Below, one piece after another: positions 50,898 to 62,800 of a DNA stretch of 64,000 nucleotides (positions are counted from its first letter, which is position 1; every line of letters begins with the position of its first letter). The notes under the pieces were generated by a model. It saw nothing but the letters and a program-made list of their open reading frames with translations. It was not told the DNA's origin and made no database searches. Made by a program: the position numbers and the translations under genes. Source of the stretch: Pithys albifrons albifrons (taxonomy: Eukaryota > Chordata > Aves > Passeriformes > Thamnophilidae); the NCBI RefSeq assembly GCF_047495875.1, contig NC_092463.1:14938724-15002723 (forward strand), in the 5' to 3' direction.

Positions 50898-53385
50898 GGC
50901 CGATGACCTTGATCTGTTTATCAGAGATGGTAGGTTGAAGAAGAGTTAATATGAGAACTGCAGTGAGTATCAGAGGGGCTCAACACAAATAAAGGTGTAC
51001 GTGGGAAGGAAACAAACTACTCTGTTAGAGCTGGTGAGGTGTTTCCTTTGGGAAATGGTAAATTGTAGTGTAGTTTTGGTTCCAAGTAATTGATAGGGTC
51101 AACTTGCAAATAGTGCAGTAGAAGGCAAAACCAAGGGACCTGGACTAAATGAAGCAAATACTTGTTACCAAGTGTCAGATTAAACGGCTGTTTAAATTAT
51201 GTTGAGCCTCTGTACTTTATTTCTTCAGATTCCATCCCTTCAGGATTGAGCTGATCTGATATTACAGGCAGCTCTGAGGAACCTTTGTCCTTCTTAAATC
51301 TGAAATGACTGCTTGTCTAGTATGTGTATCACACTACTTTGTGGGAAAACAACCTCATTAATCACAGGACTGCCAAAGAGAGCGTCATGAGCAGGGCGCT
51401 TGGGTATTTGATCCAATATGAATGGGGACTAACACAATTCCCACCCCACAGAGATCAAGGACTAGAGATGAACAAAGTGTTTGGCAAGAAGATATTCAGG
51501 CTAAAGTAGTCATAAATTCCATTTTTGTTCTGTATACTTTCAAGATGTGGAGCTAGACTGTACCCTACTCAACAAATTGGCGAGGTTATGAGTGCAAGGT
51601 AGTAAGGAAGGTGAGAGGAGTGTCTTTTTTGAAACCGGTTTCAGAATGCAAGCCCTGAGAGGAAAGCCTATGGGACTGGGAAATATGAGTGTATTGGGGA
51701 GTAGATGGGTTTCTCCTTGTTTGGTTGTTTTTTTTCTTATCTTTTTAATGTTTTTTTTTTTAAATTCTTTTTTGGTTCTGTCATACTAGATCACTTGTTA
51801 GAAGCGTGAGGTGGAACCAGTTCATAACAGATTTATCAAATAAATCCAAAATTTCCTCTTACCCAGCATTGCTCAAGGATGCTTGTTACCTAATATTTGT
51901 GACTATGGTTTAAGAGTCTGCATGTGGGAGTTCTGACTCAGACGTGCTTTCTTGACTCAGACTTTTATCACAGTGAGTAATTTAAAAGCTGCTCTTATGT
52001 GTTTCTCTCTTTATGGACTTGTGTTTAAAGTTCCTGTAAACAGCAGTTGAAATCACATGGACATATAGTAGAAATCCACATTTGTTTACATACAGAGCTA
52101 GAATTAGACTGTGTATGTGTGTGTGAAGATTTGCTATTTCTATGCTCTCTTTTGTGAAGAGAATAAGGCAAACAAAACACTGGGGAAACTGATCTCAGAA
52201 TCAAATAAAGCATATTCTAAAGTTCTTGTCTAGCGCTAATTCTCTGTTCAGGCAAAAAATCATATTCAAACATTTTCTTCTAGAAAGATGGAATGGGCTT
52301 ACTTTATTGATGCTGACTCAATTGGGAAGGAGAGAAAATGAATTAATACTGTATTTTACCTGAAGGAAAGGTACTTGTCTGGTTTCACAGACATTGCAAA
52401 TATTGATAAACTTACACATTTCAAAGTCTTGATTATTTTATTCCTCTGCTCCCTTATTCAACAATTGAACCTCAGTCAATAGGGTGTTTCAAGGAGGGTT
52501 CATTAGCTGATGAAACCTATTCACAAGTGTATTGTCGTGATAGACTGTTGCTTCACTCTTTAGCAGATAAACACAGTATGACTGTAAAGCAGAGAAGTAT
52601 ATAATTGGTGATTTGACTTGCAGACAGATAAATATTTCTTGCTAATCCTTAGTTTAGTCTTTCTGTTCAGCTATTATCTGATAAATTGTTCAAAAGAAGG
52701 ATTTTCTGCTGGAAACTGAAGAGAAGTCCTATTTGTTATAGCAACTTGACCACTAAGGAACACACACCTTGAGTAGCTCATTGAAAAGGGTATTTGCTCC
52801 TACAGTGGCAGCCAAAGCATTTTCACACACTGTCACGGGAATTGCTCCAATACAAAGGCAGGGCTTGATCTCCTGATGTGTGCCACATGGAGTGGAAGCA
52901 TGCAAACAACGCTGATACTGGAGAGCAGAGGGGAATGCTGTCCCTGGTCATGGACCACCTGCACTGACTTGGTCCTCCCAAGCTTATGTGAGCTCAGGTT
53001 CCCAGGAAGGTTGTCTCCATCTCCATTCCTAATGCTATTCATGTAACTTTAAGGGGGCAAAGGAAACTGCAATGAGGAGACAGCACCTCTCAAAAAACTC
53101 CTCTGGACTTCCAACACGATTATTGGAAGCATTAACCTGTGTTCAATGCTGTTCAGAACCTTACTTTAGGAAGCTAGGATGACCAGACATCCAAATAGCT
53201 CAAACTCCCAAACAGCATCTACTTATCTTCTTTTTGAAGTTTTACTTTGGACAAAGAATTGCTTTTAAAGGATAAAAGGACTGTATTTTTTCTTTTATTG
53301 TTGACTATAAACTGCAAGTAAATTGTATATACCCCAAGACTACACCGTAAATACTTTCAGTGTATTGGCTGGGTTGTGATTCTTT

Positions 53386-53456
53386 GGTTTTTGGGTTTTA
53401 TTTGTTGGTTTGGTTTGGTTTAGTTCGGGTTTTGTGTTTTTTTTTTCCCCTTATTT
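53386..53456 (+). repeat. G/T-rich low-complexity tract (GGTTT-like)
   Basis: Repeated GGTTT/TTTGG units lie just upstream of the solo LTR and run into a T stretch. It is an imperfect pentanucleotide-type repeat. Confidence 0.65.
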
Positions 53457-53521
53457 TATTTCATTTCTATTTTAAAGTAAGATGAATGGTAGGGGAAGTG
53501 CACTGTGTGTTTATGTGGTAA

Positions 53522-54075
53522 TGTCTTGGTTCCAGCCAGGACAGAATAAATTTTTGTGGTAGCCAAGAGGGGGTATGGCCCTGACTCAGAGGTTGTACTA
53601 TACCACCTCTGGTCATTGCCAGGGTGTGGGAATAGGGAAAGGGAGTCTCTTCCAATAAGAAGAGTTCCTTCCAGTCAAGTGAATGTGGCAGAGGGAGTGC
53701 TGGGGTGTCCCTTGTTCCAAGCCAGAGGAAGCAGTTGGGTAATGCCAGTTCCAAGCTGGAAGGAGTCATCATGGTGGTGTGGCTGCAGCGGAGGTTGGGT
53801 TGGGCCCCTTGGTGAGTGTTTTTGCATGTGAATCAGTCTCTTTTGTACACTTTTATTATTAATATTATTGCTGGTACTGTTCATTTTCTTATCTCATTTC
53901 TGTTTCAAATAAATTGTTTTTACCTCAAATCATGATCTTCACCTTTTGTGCCTCCACTTCTACTCTCCAACCCACTGCAGGAGGGAGGAGGGGGGTGAGT
54001 GAGCAAGTGACAGATTGGTTTGGAGAGTCTCAGTGGGAGCATGAAATTGGGGAGTCCCATTCCTAAACCACAACA
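53522..54075 (+). mobile_element. Solo LTR of an endogenous retrovirus (songbird-type)
   Basis: A roughly 554-bp unit starts with TG (tgtcttggttccagccagga) and ends with CA (ctaaaccacaaca), as retroviral LTRs do. Inside, a T-rich stretch at about 53848-53900 with repeated tta/att motifs and a 'tactgttcattttcttatc' block precedes an AATAAA polyadenylation signal at 53908-53913. After it come a GT/T-rich block and a GC-richer 3' part with 'gcctccacttctactctcc' and a G-rich 'aggagggaggaggggg' segment. This layout is one I know from abundant avian ERV LTRs with a related start and end. No gag, pol or env sequence and no second LTR are adjacent, so it is a solo LTR. The flanking bases (ggtaa, gatag) do not form a clear target duplication. 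The exact family is not assigned. Confidence 0.82.
53908..53913 (+). promoter_or_regulatory. AATAAA polyadenylation signal of the solo LTR
   Basis: The AATAAA hexamer lies about 385 bases into the 554-bp LTR and is followed by a T-rich stretch, as expected for the R/U5 processing signal of an LTR. Confidence 0.6.
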
Positions 54076-56984
54076 GATAGTAAGTAGGCTATTTTTGGTA
54101 ATATCACCAGGTTCTGGAGTTCTCACAGGTCAGGTATGAACTGCAGAGTTTGGTTTAACAGGGTTTGCTGTGCATCACCTTCTACATCTGCTTACTGACC
54201 TTCTTGCCGTGATTTCTCCAACAATGCAGCAGGAGTACGGAGTATGTAAGTTGTGGTTGTTTGGTTGACTTTATAACCTTAACTCTCTTTTGCTATCATA
54301 TAACAGTTAATTGTGTAGGCTGCCGCATACACTAAACTCTGCAAGGCTGGAGGAAAAAGAGGAGCAGGAGAACAGCCTACAAATACTTTGAGATTAGGGC
54401 TGTCTTTGCCAGTATATGACCAATATATGGCAAAAGAAGCTGAGCTTATGCCAAAAAATGTTAAAAGTTCTCTGTGAAGCATTAATTCCAAGCAGCATCT
54501 GAGGATGGTCTCTGGATGCAGTGGGAATACTTGACACTTGCAGGCAAAACTAGGAAATGGGTGTTATTGTTGCTGACTTGATGAGAATAGGTGGTATACA
54601 GACTACTCACATTACTAACAATGTGAAATACTGTCACATGCTCTTCATAATTATCTGGACAGACACATTGTGGGAAGATGAAGGACCTGCTTGAAAAAGA
54701 GTTATTATTTTGATTTAGTTCCTGGTAGGTTTTAAGTAATTGATAATTCAAGTGAATGTAACAGTGAAGAGCTACACTGGCTGTTACACTTCAGGGATTG
54801 GTGGTTCACGTGGGCAGGTCTAGAAGGTAGCAGGGAGGGTTCAATTCATTCTCCATGTATAACTCCACTAAGTTGTTCTGAGGCTTGGAAAACTGATTTG
54901 CAACTCACTGTCTTTCACTGCTTGCATCTAAACTACTAGGGATTGTTGTTTTGCATATGAAGATCTACTGCAAAACTTCACTTATGTCATTGAGCAGAAG
55001 GCTTTGAAGAACATGAAGGTTTGGCTCATAGAGGTCGACCAGAAAAGATTTCAGATTGTCCACCTCATGCTCAAAAACATGAAACCTGCTACAGATTGAA
55101 ATAGCAAATGCATTTTACCTCCATTAAGTTTTGTCTAAAAACATGTATATAATGAACTGTTCTCAAGTTTATTGAAAATACAAAAAAATATTTCCTTATT
55201 TCTATTAGGAAAGCAACTTGTTTTCTGGAAGTAAAATGGAAATCCATTTGCCATATAAATAAGAGAAAACATCACAAGCTTTTCATTTTCCCAACATAAA
55301 AAAGAAAACATTTTCCCAATGCTGTTGCACATGGGCCTTGGCCAAGGGGGATATAGAACCAAAAGACAAACCGACTTGAAAATGTTTGGGGGGGGAGGGG
55401 GGAGAGAGATTGGTATAAATGGATCTCCTTACATTTTTTACAGTTAATTTCTTGTCTTATTTATTCAAACCACTGTATTGGGAATATCATTCTGTTAGCA
55501 GAGAGCATCAGATTTGATATATATCAGATGAGTAATGGCAAATGGATCCCAGAGATATAATGCAAGAGTTCCTGGGTGAGTGGAAGGCACATCGGCTCTG
55601 ACCTTTGGTTATGGGGAAAAGTGTAGGTTTACAGGATGCAGCCTTTTTGGTTTTGACTTCTTGCATAGAACAGCAAACAAGGAAACTGGTGGAGTGTTGG
55701 TGGTGGATATTCAGTGTGCAAGGAGGAAGTGAATAAAGTGGAATCTTTCCTTCACATTTGAACCCTGAACAGGGAACACAGTGCTTAGGAAAAACAATTG
55801 ACCTTGTTAGAAGTTCTGTTTAGAAAAAGTCCACTGTGCAGCAAAAGATATAACTTCAGGAAAGCCTGTATCTCACAAATAAAAATTTCTTGGGCAAGTA
55901 GTTGCATGTTGCAAACTTACCCATGGAAAGCATTTGGCTAAGAACTTGTCCTCCCTTTTGAAGACTATAATAGAGAAGGCAACAATGTGCCAAGTCCCTG
56001 TGTTTAGGGAAAAATCATGCAATTACACTTAGCCTGTCTCCCATATTGGGGAGTTCAATTTCTCTGATTACTGTGAAAATATAAAGTAAAATCTTTCTGT
56101 CCTTGGCACAGGTTAGAAATATGATCCTATAGTCACTACAGAAAAGAAGGTTGGGCAAGGCTTCCTGTGTTCATGTGTTATCTCTGAATGTACACAGGTA
56201 CATCCTATTCAGGGTAAAGCAACTCATGGGTAACACTAATTTTTAGCATTTTATTAATCTCTGCTTTTAAAAGATCAATCTTCTTTTAGCGAGAATGGGT
56301 TAACAGGCACCTCTGTCTCACAGTTCTGTAAGTTTCTAGAAGATTCTTTTTCCCCTTTGGACAACCACAAGACCTAGAAACATTTGTGTTTAGTGACCAA
56401 AATAAATAAATGCCCCAATTATAAGAAATTTCAGAACAAGTGATAAATTAGTGTACTAATACTTTAGCTATTTTAGTACTGTCTGAAGAAGGTGCATACT
56501 TTAACAAATTAAAAATGTCTGCAATATTTTTCTAAGTGCCATTTAATAGAACTTAGGAAATTAATAGCAGTAATAAAAATAAAACTTTACTCGGGAAGCA
56601 TCTGGAGAGTCACTTACTCTTTGTTTCTGAGCCCTGTCTTCCTTGCTTTTCTCAAACAAGCAGTTAATAAGCCAAGAGGGTTACTTGTGCATTTAAATCT
56701 GGGGCATGGTCATTTCCAAACCAGTGCAGACATCTCCTTTTCTTCTGCTGTGCAACTCTGAAGTTGTCTGACAGCATCATTGGATTTCTCTTACCATTCC
56801 TATATTTAAATGTTAAAATATGGGTGAGTGATCCAGTGTTCCAGAGGCTATACCATGGCCATATGTGGCTATATGGAAATGTACCTTCTTGGACAGCTTG
56901 GTTTCTATTTTTCCTTATCCATCTCCTTTGATTGCCTTGGGCTGTTAGGTGACCTAAAGACCCATGAGAGAAAGAGAAGTGACA
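54076..56984. other. AT-rich sequence with a G-tract, no gene recognised
   Basis: No exon or dispersed element was recognised. A G8-A-G6 tract at 55388-55402 is the only marked local feature. Confidence 0.45.
55388..55402 (+). repeat. G8AG6 homopurine tract
   Basis: Eight guanines, one adenine and six guanines occur in a row, followed by GAGAGAGA. The tract is G-rich but is just too short for a full four-run quadruplex pattern with runs of three. Confidence 0.8.
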
Positions 56985-57118
56985 TGCACAAGATCTGTGG
57001 ATGGGGCTCAGAGCAACCTACTCTGGTGGAAGATATCCTTGGTCCTTGCAATGGGGTTGGACTAGAAGACATTTGAGGGTCCCTTCTAACCCAAACTATC
57101 CTGTGATGCTATAAAGAG
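56985..57118 (+). mobile_element. CR1 3'-tail fragment
   Basis: The segment shows the CR1 3' UTR order: 'gctcagagcaacctactctg', 'gtggaagatatccttgg', 'ggttggactagaagacattt', 'gagggtcccttctaaccca' and a decayed end 'ctatcctgtgatgctat'. The upstream part of the element is not recognisable, either truncated or too decayed. Confidence 0.85.
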
Positions 57119-57989
57119 TAAGGGAATTTTTTTCTCCAGTACAAGCCACTGCAGGATGATGGTTTGTCAAAGGCTGAAGTCTTCAGAGCACGGATAAATA
57201 GGAAAAAGTGGTTCATATTCCTGTGAAAACAAAGGGCACTAATAGAACTGGGCTTTATCTGGCAAAATAGATCTTACTGGTAGCAATAGTAACATAATAA
57301 ATGTTACTGGTGGTCCAGACTACTTTCTTTTCCTAATCAGCTTTGTTATGAAGGGGGACCATACCTTCCTAGCTGTGTCTGATTAGTTTGCTTTAGGAGA
57401 AGTATTATATGTTGGATCTACTAGTGACTGAGCAAAAGGTCTCAAGAGGAAATTAAGTTCCCGTATCCAATTTATTTTTCTTCTCCTTCCCTCCACACAC
57501 ATATATATATAGCTCAGTTGAATCTGGGTAACACATAGAATGTCATGGAAAGGCTGGAAATGCATTATGTTCTGAAGCAAATTTTTTTTTCAGGCACAGA
57601 ATCCCTCTTGAGAGGCCTGAAAGTATACTGAATGGAGTCAATGTCTTATTCTCCACTGCTTTATGGTTTGGTTGTTTTTTTTTGTTGTTGTTGCCAGGTT
57701 TCATCAAGTAGAATGTAATAAATAATATTAATTCTTGTCCTTTTAATAGGATAGCGATCTCAAGTCCATAGTTAAATGGAAATTTACCTGCACTTCTGCA
57801 TTAACTTAATCTGCTTTCATTAACTTTAGTTAAGTCTGCTTATTTTTTTCTAATTTATGGTATTTTTATTTTTAGCATCCTTCTCTTCCTGTCATTGGGG
57901 CCCAGACCAGATATATGCCTTTTGTTGTCTGATGTGCTTTTTTTTTTTCTTATTTAATAAGCCTTTCCTGTAAAACATCAAGTCTTGAG
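57119..57989. other. AT-rich spacer between two CR1 fragments
   Basis: The spacer has T-rich and TTG-rich runs at 57671-57694 and about 57938-57950. No gene was recognised. Confidence 0.45.
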
Positions 57990-58330
57990 TGATTGTACCA
58001 AACAATTGGGAGAGACCAGAAAGGGAGGATGTAACAAAACAGGATCAGGGTGTGTGCAGCACAGTCACCAGATGAAGGGATATTCTCTTTATTCCAGCAC
58101 TTGTAAAGCTGCATCTGGAGTGTTTGGAGTCCCACAGTATGACAAAGACAGTCACAAACTTGAGAGAGCCTAATGAAGGGCCAATAAACTGGTTAGAGAG
58201 TTGGAGCACAAGATGATGATGATGATAAATTAAAAACTAAGCTGGACAAAGTCCTGAGCAATGTGATAGAGTTAGGTGACCTCTAGACATAACTTTGAAG
58301 TGGATTTATTATATAATTCTATGATTGGTG
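57990..58330 (+). mobile_element. Diverged CR1 fragment with intact tail end
   Basis: Landmarks in order are 'ttattccagcacttgtaaag' (LYSALVR region), 'ctggagtgtttggagtccca' ([11 protein letters not shown] region), 'gacaaagacagtcacaaact' (a degenerate KDM--LE) and a 'gttagagagttggagcaca' block. Then come a large internal loss and a 3' end with 'gtgacctctagacataact' and 'ataattctatgattgg'. A short ATG microsatellite at 58212-58226 sits inside it. It lies 0.9 kb after another CR1 tail in the same orientation and is an independent insertion. Confidence 0.72.
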
Positions 58331-59616
58331 CAATCCAGATAAACAGGATAATTTTTATAGACTACATTTATTGTTCAAAATGTTTACAGTAAATGGTGAG
58401 GTAGAAGAAATAGGATTAAGACTTTAATCAATTTAAGGAAACTGGGAGAGACTAGGTAAAATGCCCTCAAAGGTAAAAAAAACAGAGGCTTTGGCTTGAT
58501 GCTATGTAAAGACAGAAGACAAAATCTCTTAGAGATGAACAGCTATACTAAGGACACACTTTTGGGAGTTTCAGAGGGGTTTGATGGGTGGAGATGAGTG
58601 ATTGTCCTGATCTGTAGAGCAGGAGCTTTTGGAAATCACAATTAAAGAAACTAATTGATAACTTAAAATTTTTGGATATAGGATTATTTCTTCTGATGCC
58701 CAAATACATATTACCCACTCATTTGGCTACTCACTTTGTTAACTGCGTAAAATGATCTATGGACATATATCTCATATCTATAGCTGTGTATCTCACTAGT
58801 ACTGCTGGTCATACTGCTAACGATTTAACATCATACAACATTAAATATGCCTTTTATATGTGTGTATTTTACTTTATTCCTGAATTTGATTTGCATTTAT
58901 GTGCACTAGGCCACAAAGAAATTCTTGTGATGAACCACAAGGCTACATTAAATTATCATTAGACAATGTTTACTGACAAGGTAACTAAATGAAGAAAGCA
59001 ATATCTAGTAGTGAGGACAATTAGCAAAACTCTCACCATAAATCTGAGAATACTAACTATCCCATTAGTCTGGTTCAATGAATTATTGATTGGATGCAGA
59101 CTGAAGTTTGGATTCTGGCTTCTGATTCACAACAAGTCATATCTGCTGAGATGAAGCAACTACTGGAACAGTGTGTTCCGTCACATTCTGGAAGTGGTCC
59201 AGTTAATCTTCAAATTCCTGTGCCCAGTTCTGCTGTAAACAAATACCTTAATTAATTTCTTAATGAAAGCCTGATCTATGGTTTGCTCATCTCCTTGTCA
59301 GGATTTTCTTGTCAAATAATGGTTCTTGGCAAAGTCAGGGCTTATTATACATGCTAGACATTTTGTTCCATCCTTTCTATCCTTGTTTTGGCAAAAGAAC
59401 TAGGATATTTCTAAACACTGGAAATCCCTTCATGTCTCAATTTATTATGAGGTCTAAAAAATAATGAGTAAGGCTGATCTTGAGGCAGCATTAGCATATG
59501 TTTCACACACAAGCTATCTGCAAGTTCAGAGGGGTTTTTTGTGTTTGTTTCTTTTTCATTAGGCCTTACTTATACTGAAAACTGTGTAGCTTCCTCTAGA
59601 AGGTCTCAAATACCAT

Positions 59617-59656
59617 TAAAAACCCCAACCCAACCCAAATCCTAAACCAAAAATAC
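59617..59656 (-). repeat. C/A-rich low-complexity tract (complement of GGTTT-like)
   Basis: The plus strand reads CCCAAC/CCAAA units, which on the minus strand are GGGTT/GGTTT units, like the tract at 53386-53456 but in the opposite orientation. Confidence 0.65.
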
Positions 59657-59877
59657 ACAACTGGATGCCCGAAATTCCGTGGCATATCCAGGTGGTGGCT
59701 CAACTACAAGTTAAAAGTCAGTGAAGTCATCATGACTTGTGCCATTGCTGTCTCTTACCTCTTAACAGGCTGGGTTCAGGCCCAGGGGATGGCAGTGAGG
59801 GTGCTTTGCTTTGTGTCATGGGTACAGACACAAGAAGCTGTGCTGTGTCCCAGCACAGCAGCCCCTGCCCCAACATG

Positions 59878-59893
59878 CACACACACACACACA
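59878..59893 (+). repeat. (CA)8 microsatellite
   Basis: Eight CA dinucleotides occur in a row within a GC-richer stretch. Confidence 0.9.
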
Positions 59894-62800
59894 GCCTGCC
59901 AGACTGCCAGGAGTGTATATGCACACAGGTATACATGCATGTGCTTAGTCAGGACTTACAAGATGAACTAGACAGTATTCCAAGCACAGAGAAGAACTTG
60001 CATGGAGTTGGCCTGTCTGTGGAGGTGGTCTGAGTGCCCGGGTGAGAGAGCCAGTATCTAATAAAGCTTCACCAAATGGCAACACAAACACTATAAACTT
60101 GTGGTTCAGAATGAAATCTTGATGTGGGATTTCTTCAGGCTGTTTAATAGGGCTTGATGAAATGCTTACATCTGTTTTTGGAGATGTTTTCCCAAGGGAA
60201 TAAAAAGTTAGAAGATGAAAATTGTTCTTCAGCTGTACAGATCTTACTAGAATTCTGAGAGTTGCTGTGTTTAGTGTTTCGACAAGGCACTTTGTTCAAA
60301 ACAATTTAAATTTATTCCCGCAGGGAATAATGTTGATGAGACTAGAGGATTAGAAGACTTCAAGGGCCAGGAAAGGGAAGCTGTGACAAGGTGAAGGCAA
60401 GGCAGAGAAAGCAGCCTGTGTCCACTTGTCAAAGCTTTTCTTAATCACATATGTCTTGTTGATTCCATCCAGGAATAGCAGCTGCCTAACCTGGAGTCTT
60501 TTTGCTGCAGTCATGATAAAGTTTAGTTACATGTTCCTTAGGACTAGAACAGCAATATCTGAGAATTTTTAACTCCCAAGTTGCACATGGATGGATGCTG
60601 GAAAGGGCTGCTCCAAGATCTCTGTTCCTCACACTGATGTTCTGTGTAACCTCAGGGCTGGAGCTACTTTTGCTGTATGTGAATGTGCAAGGTTCGGATT
60701 AGTGAGTGGTCTCTCTGTACCAGGCTCCCAGCTGATAACCAGGGTAACTATGGACACCATCAGATCATCTAACCTAAGATGTCTCCTTCTGAGAAAAGAA
60801 TGGGTATTTCATTGATATAAACCACGCACATGTTCCACTGATGACAGTCAATTTCTATCTTTGGTGGTCATCCAGCTTATGATATTGGAGCTTGAAACTA
60901 GACAAACAGCCTATCAGTCAGGCCAGAAAGTCCTGAACACAGTGAACTGTGAGTTACAAGGCAAACCACTTCAGTTACCATTGAAGGTGCGCAGGAGTAG
61001 TTCTGGCACCAGGTGTGCTCTGCAGGTACCTGTTGGACACAGGGCAATCGATTCTGAGGGCTCCACTTCCCAAGAAATGGGTACCAAGAAATGTGCTGTG
61101 GTTGCTGCAAAGCAAATCAGAGTCCCTGGGGATTGTCATATCCCTTTTATAATTTTTTCTTTTCTCTCTGCAGGGAAAAATGAAAAATGGTTTTTAAATA
61201 TGCTAAGGATCTGGGGCTGGGGAAAGAGTCTGTCCCTTCTGGTGGCTTCCTGGCAAGATCTTAGATGTGGGCACTAAAAACAGTTGTCCAACAGTGTGAG
61301 AGTAAAAAGGGGCTGAAGACTGCTGCTCAGTGCTTAAGTCAATGAATTTCCAGCCTGTTGGCTATTCCCTGTCTGCATCTGTCATTCCTGATGAGTGGTC
61401 TCTATCCTGTAGAGAGCTTATTTTTACTACTCTTACAGTTCCAGTATTAAAATGTGACTGGTTTCTGTATTGCAAGGGAAAAATAGGGATGGCAGCAAGT
61501 GAGGAGTAAGAAGCAGATGTGACCAAATGCTTCATCTTAATGCAAATATCCAAACAAAAAGAAATCTCACTAAAAGGAAGGAAAAAAGCTTCATTGCAAC
61601 AAAGAGCAGAGTGTAGAAACTTGGAGACTGGATAAGGTGGCAATTCTTCTATCATCTTGCTGTGCTTTGATGGAGTGCTTTTGAAATATGTATAAAAGGA
61701 ATTAATAGAGTGCATAAATAAAAAACTAATGCTATCTAATATTTTAATTCGTATACAATCTCTCACCTTTTGCTCCAGGGAGCTATGCAAACACATTTCA
61801 TTTAACCTCTTCACTTACACGTGAGGTGGTTAAGTATTGTCTCTATCTCATGCATTCAGAAATTATGATGTAGATTTGAAGAAAGTAGCTTTTGCAAACC
61901 TTCAGGGAAAGTCTGGCACCCTTGGATGCTAAAAGCACAGCTGGCTGGGTCTCTAAGGCTGGGCAGGGAGTGCTGCTTCTCTGAATTGCAGAGAAGCCAG
62001 AAAGAAGGGGATAACTGAGGAAAGTTGAAAGAGATCCAACAGTGATGTTACAGCTGCTGTTTGGTTTGGGATTTTCTTTTTAAATCCTCCTAGTTTTTAT
62101 TGTTTTGTTTTTTAAAGCAGAAAAATTATTCATAGTTTTGTCATACAGTAACTTTTAGAAAGGTGGGTATGACTTTAAATGGAAATAAGAAATAAGGGGT
62201 ATATGTAAGTGGGATGGAACAGTTACTGAATATTGCTTTCTTTAACGTTTTGCTACTCAAAAATTTTAGCACAATTTTCTTGGAAAGTCCCACTGTAGTT
62301 TCTTAACTGCTTCTAGCAAAAGAGAAGGGGCCATGTGGGAAGCCACATGAAGGATTCGCTGATGATTCCACCAAGTTGATGGTTTGTTCTAAGAGGTTTG
62401 CCTGCAGTGTTCCATCTTTCTTGGAAAATGACTCATTAGCAGTAAAGACAGCTGAAACTAGTCATCAGGTAAGGAAAGGGGGAGCGACAACATTTAGTGA
62501 GAAAGGACCATGATGGCATATGCCAGTAACAAACTGATCTATCCTGATGAAATTTAAAGGTTAAGCATAAGTTATTATTTTAATAACAGATGACCATAGC
62601 AAATCATGGCTGAAAGTGCATCTAGACTGCTCTGGAAATAAGCAACATTATCCAGTATCTCTTTCATATTTAAAAGTACATTTAAAAGCCATACAAAAAA
62701 TTATCTTAGTCTTAATGGGGAAATAAATTCAGGAAACTAAATTAAATTCCTGAATTTTGCTATGAAACTGCTCTCTCCCTCAGGATACTGAAATCAATAA

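Larger units (their letters stand above)
38937..53521. other. Long AT-rich sequence, no gene or dispersed element recognised
   Basis: About 14.6 kb were read on both strands without a convincing exon, LTR or LINE. Open frames reach 140 codons (minus 45943-46365), but that one is low in complexity and spans an A17 run. Simple repeats are listed separately. The stretch has long AT-rich parts (for example 41300-42060) that could hold conserved regulatory elements, which cannot be judged without alignment. Confidence 0.45.

Noticed and set aside
60861..61277. 138-codon open frame on the plus strand
   Set aside because: No recognisable motif and no supporting signals; treated as a chance frame.
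61362..61814. 150-codon open frame on the minus strand
   Set aside because: There is no recognisable domain, no consistent composition and no splice or promoter context; the length is possible by chance in 64 kb of AT-rich DNA.
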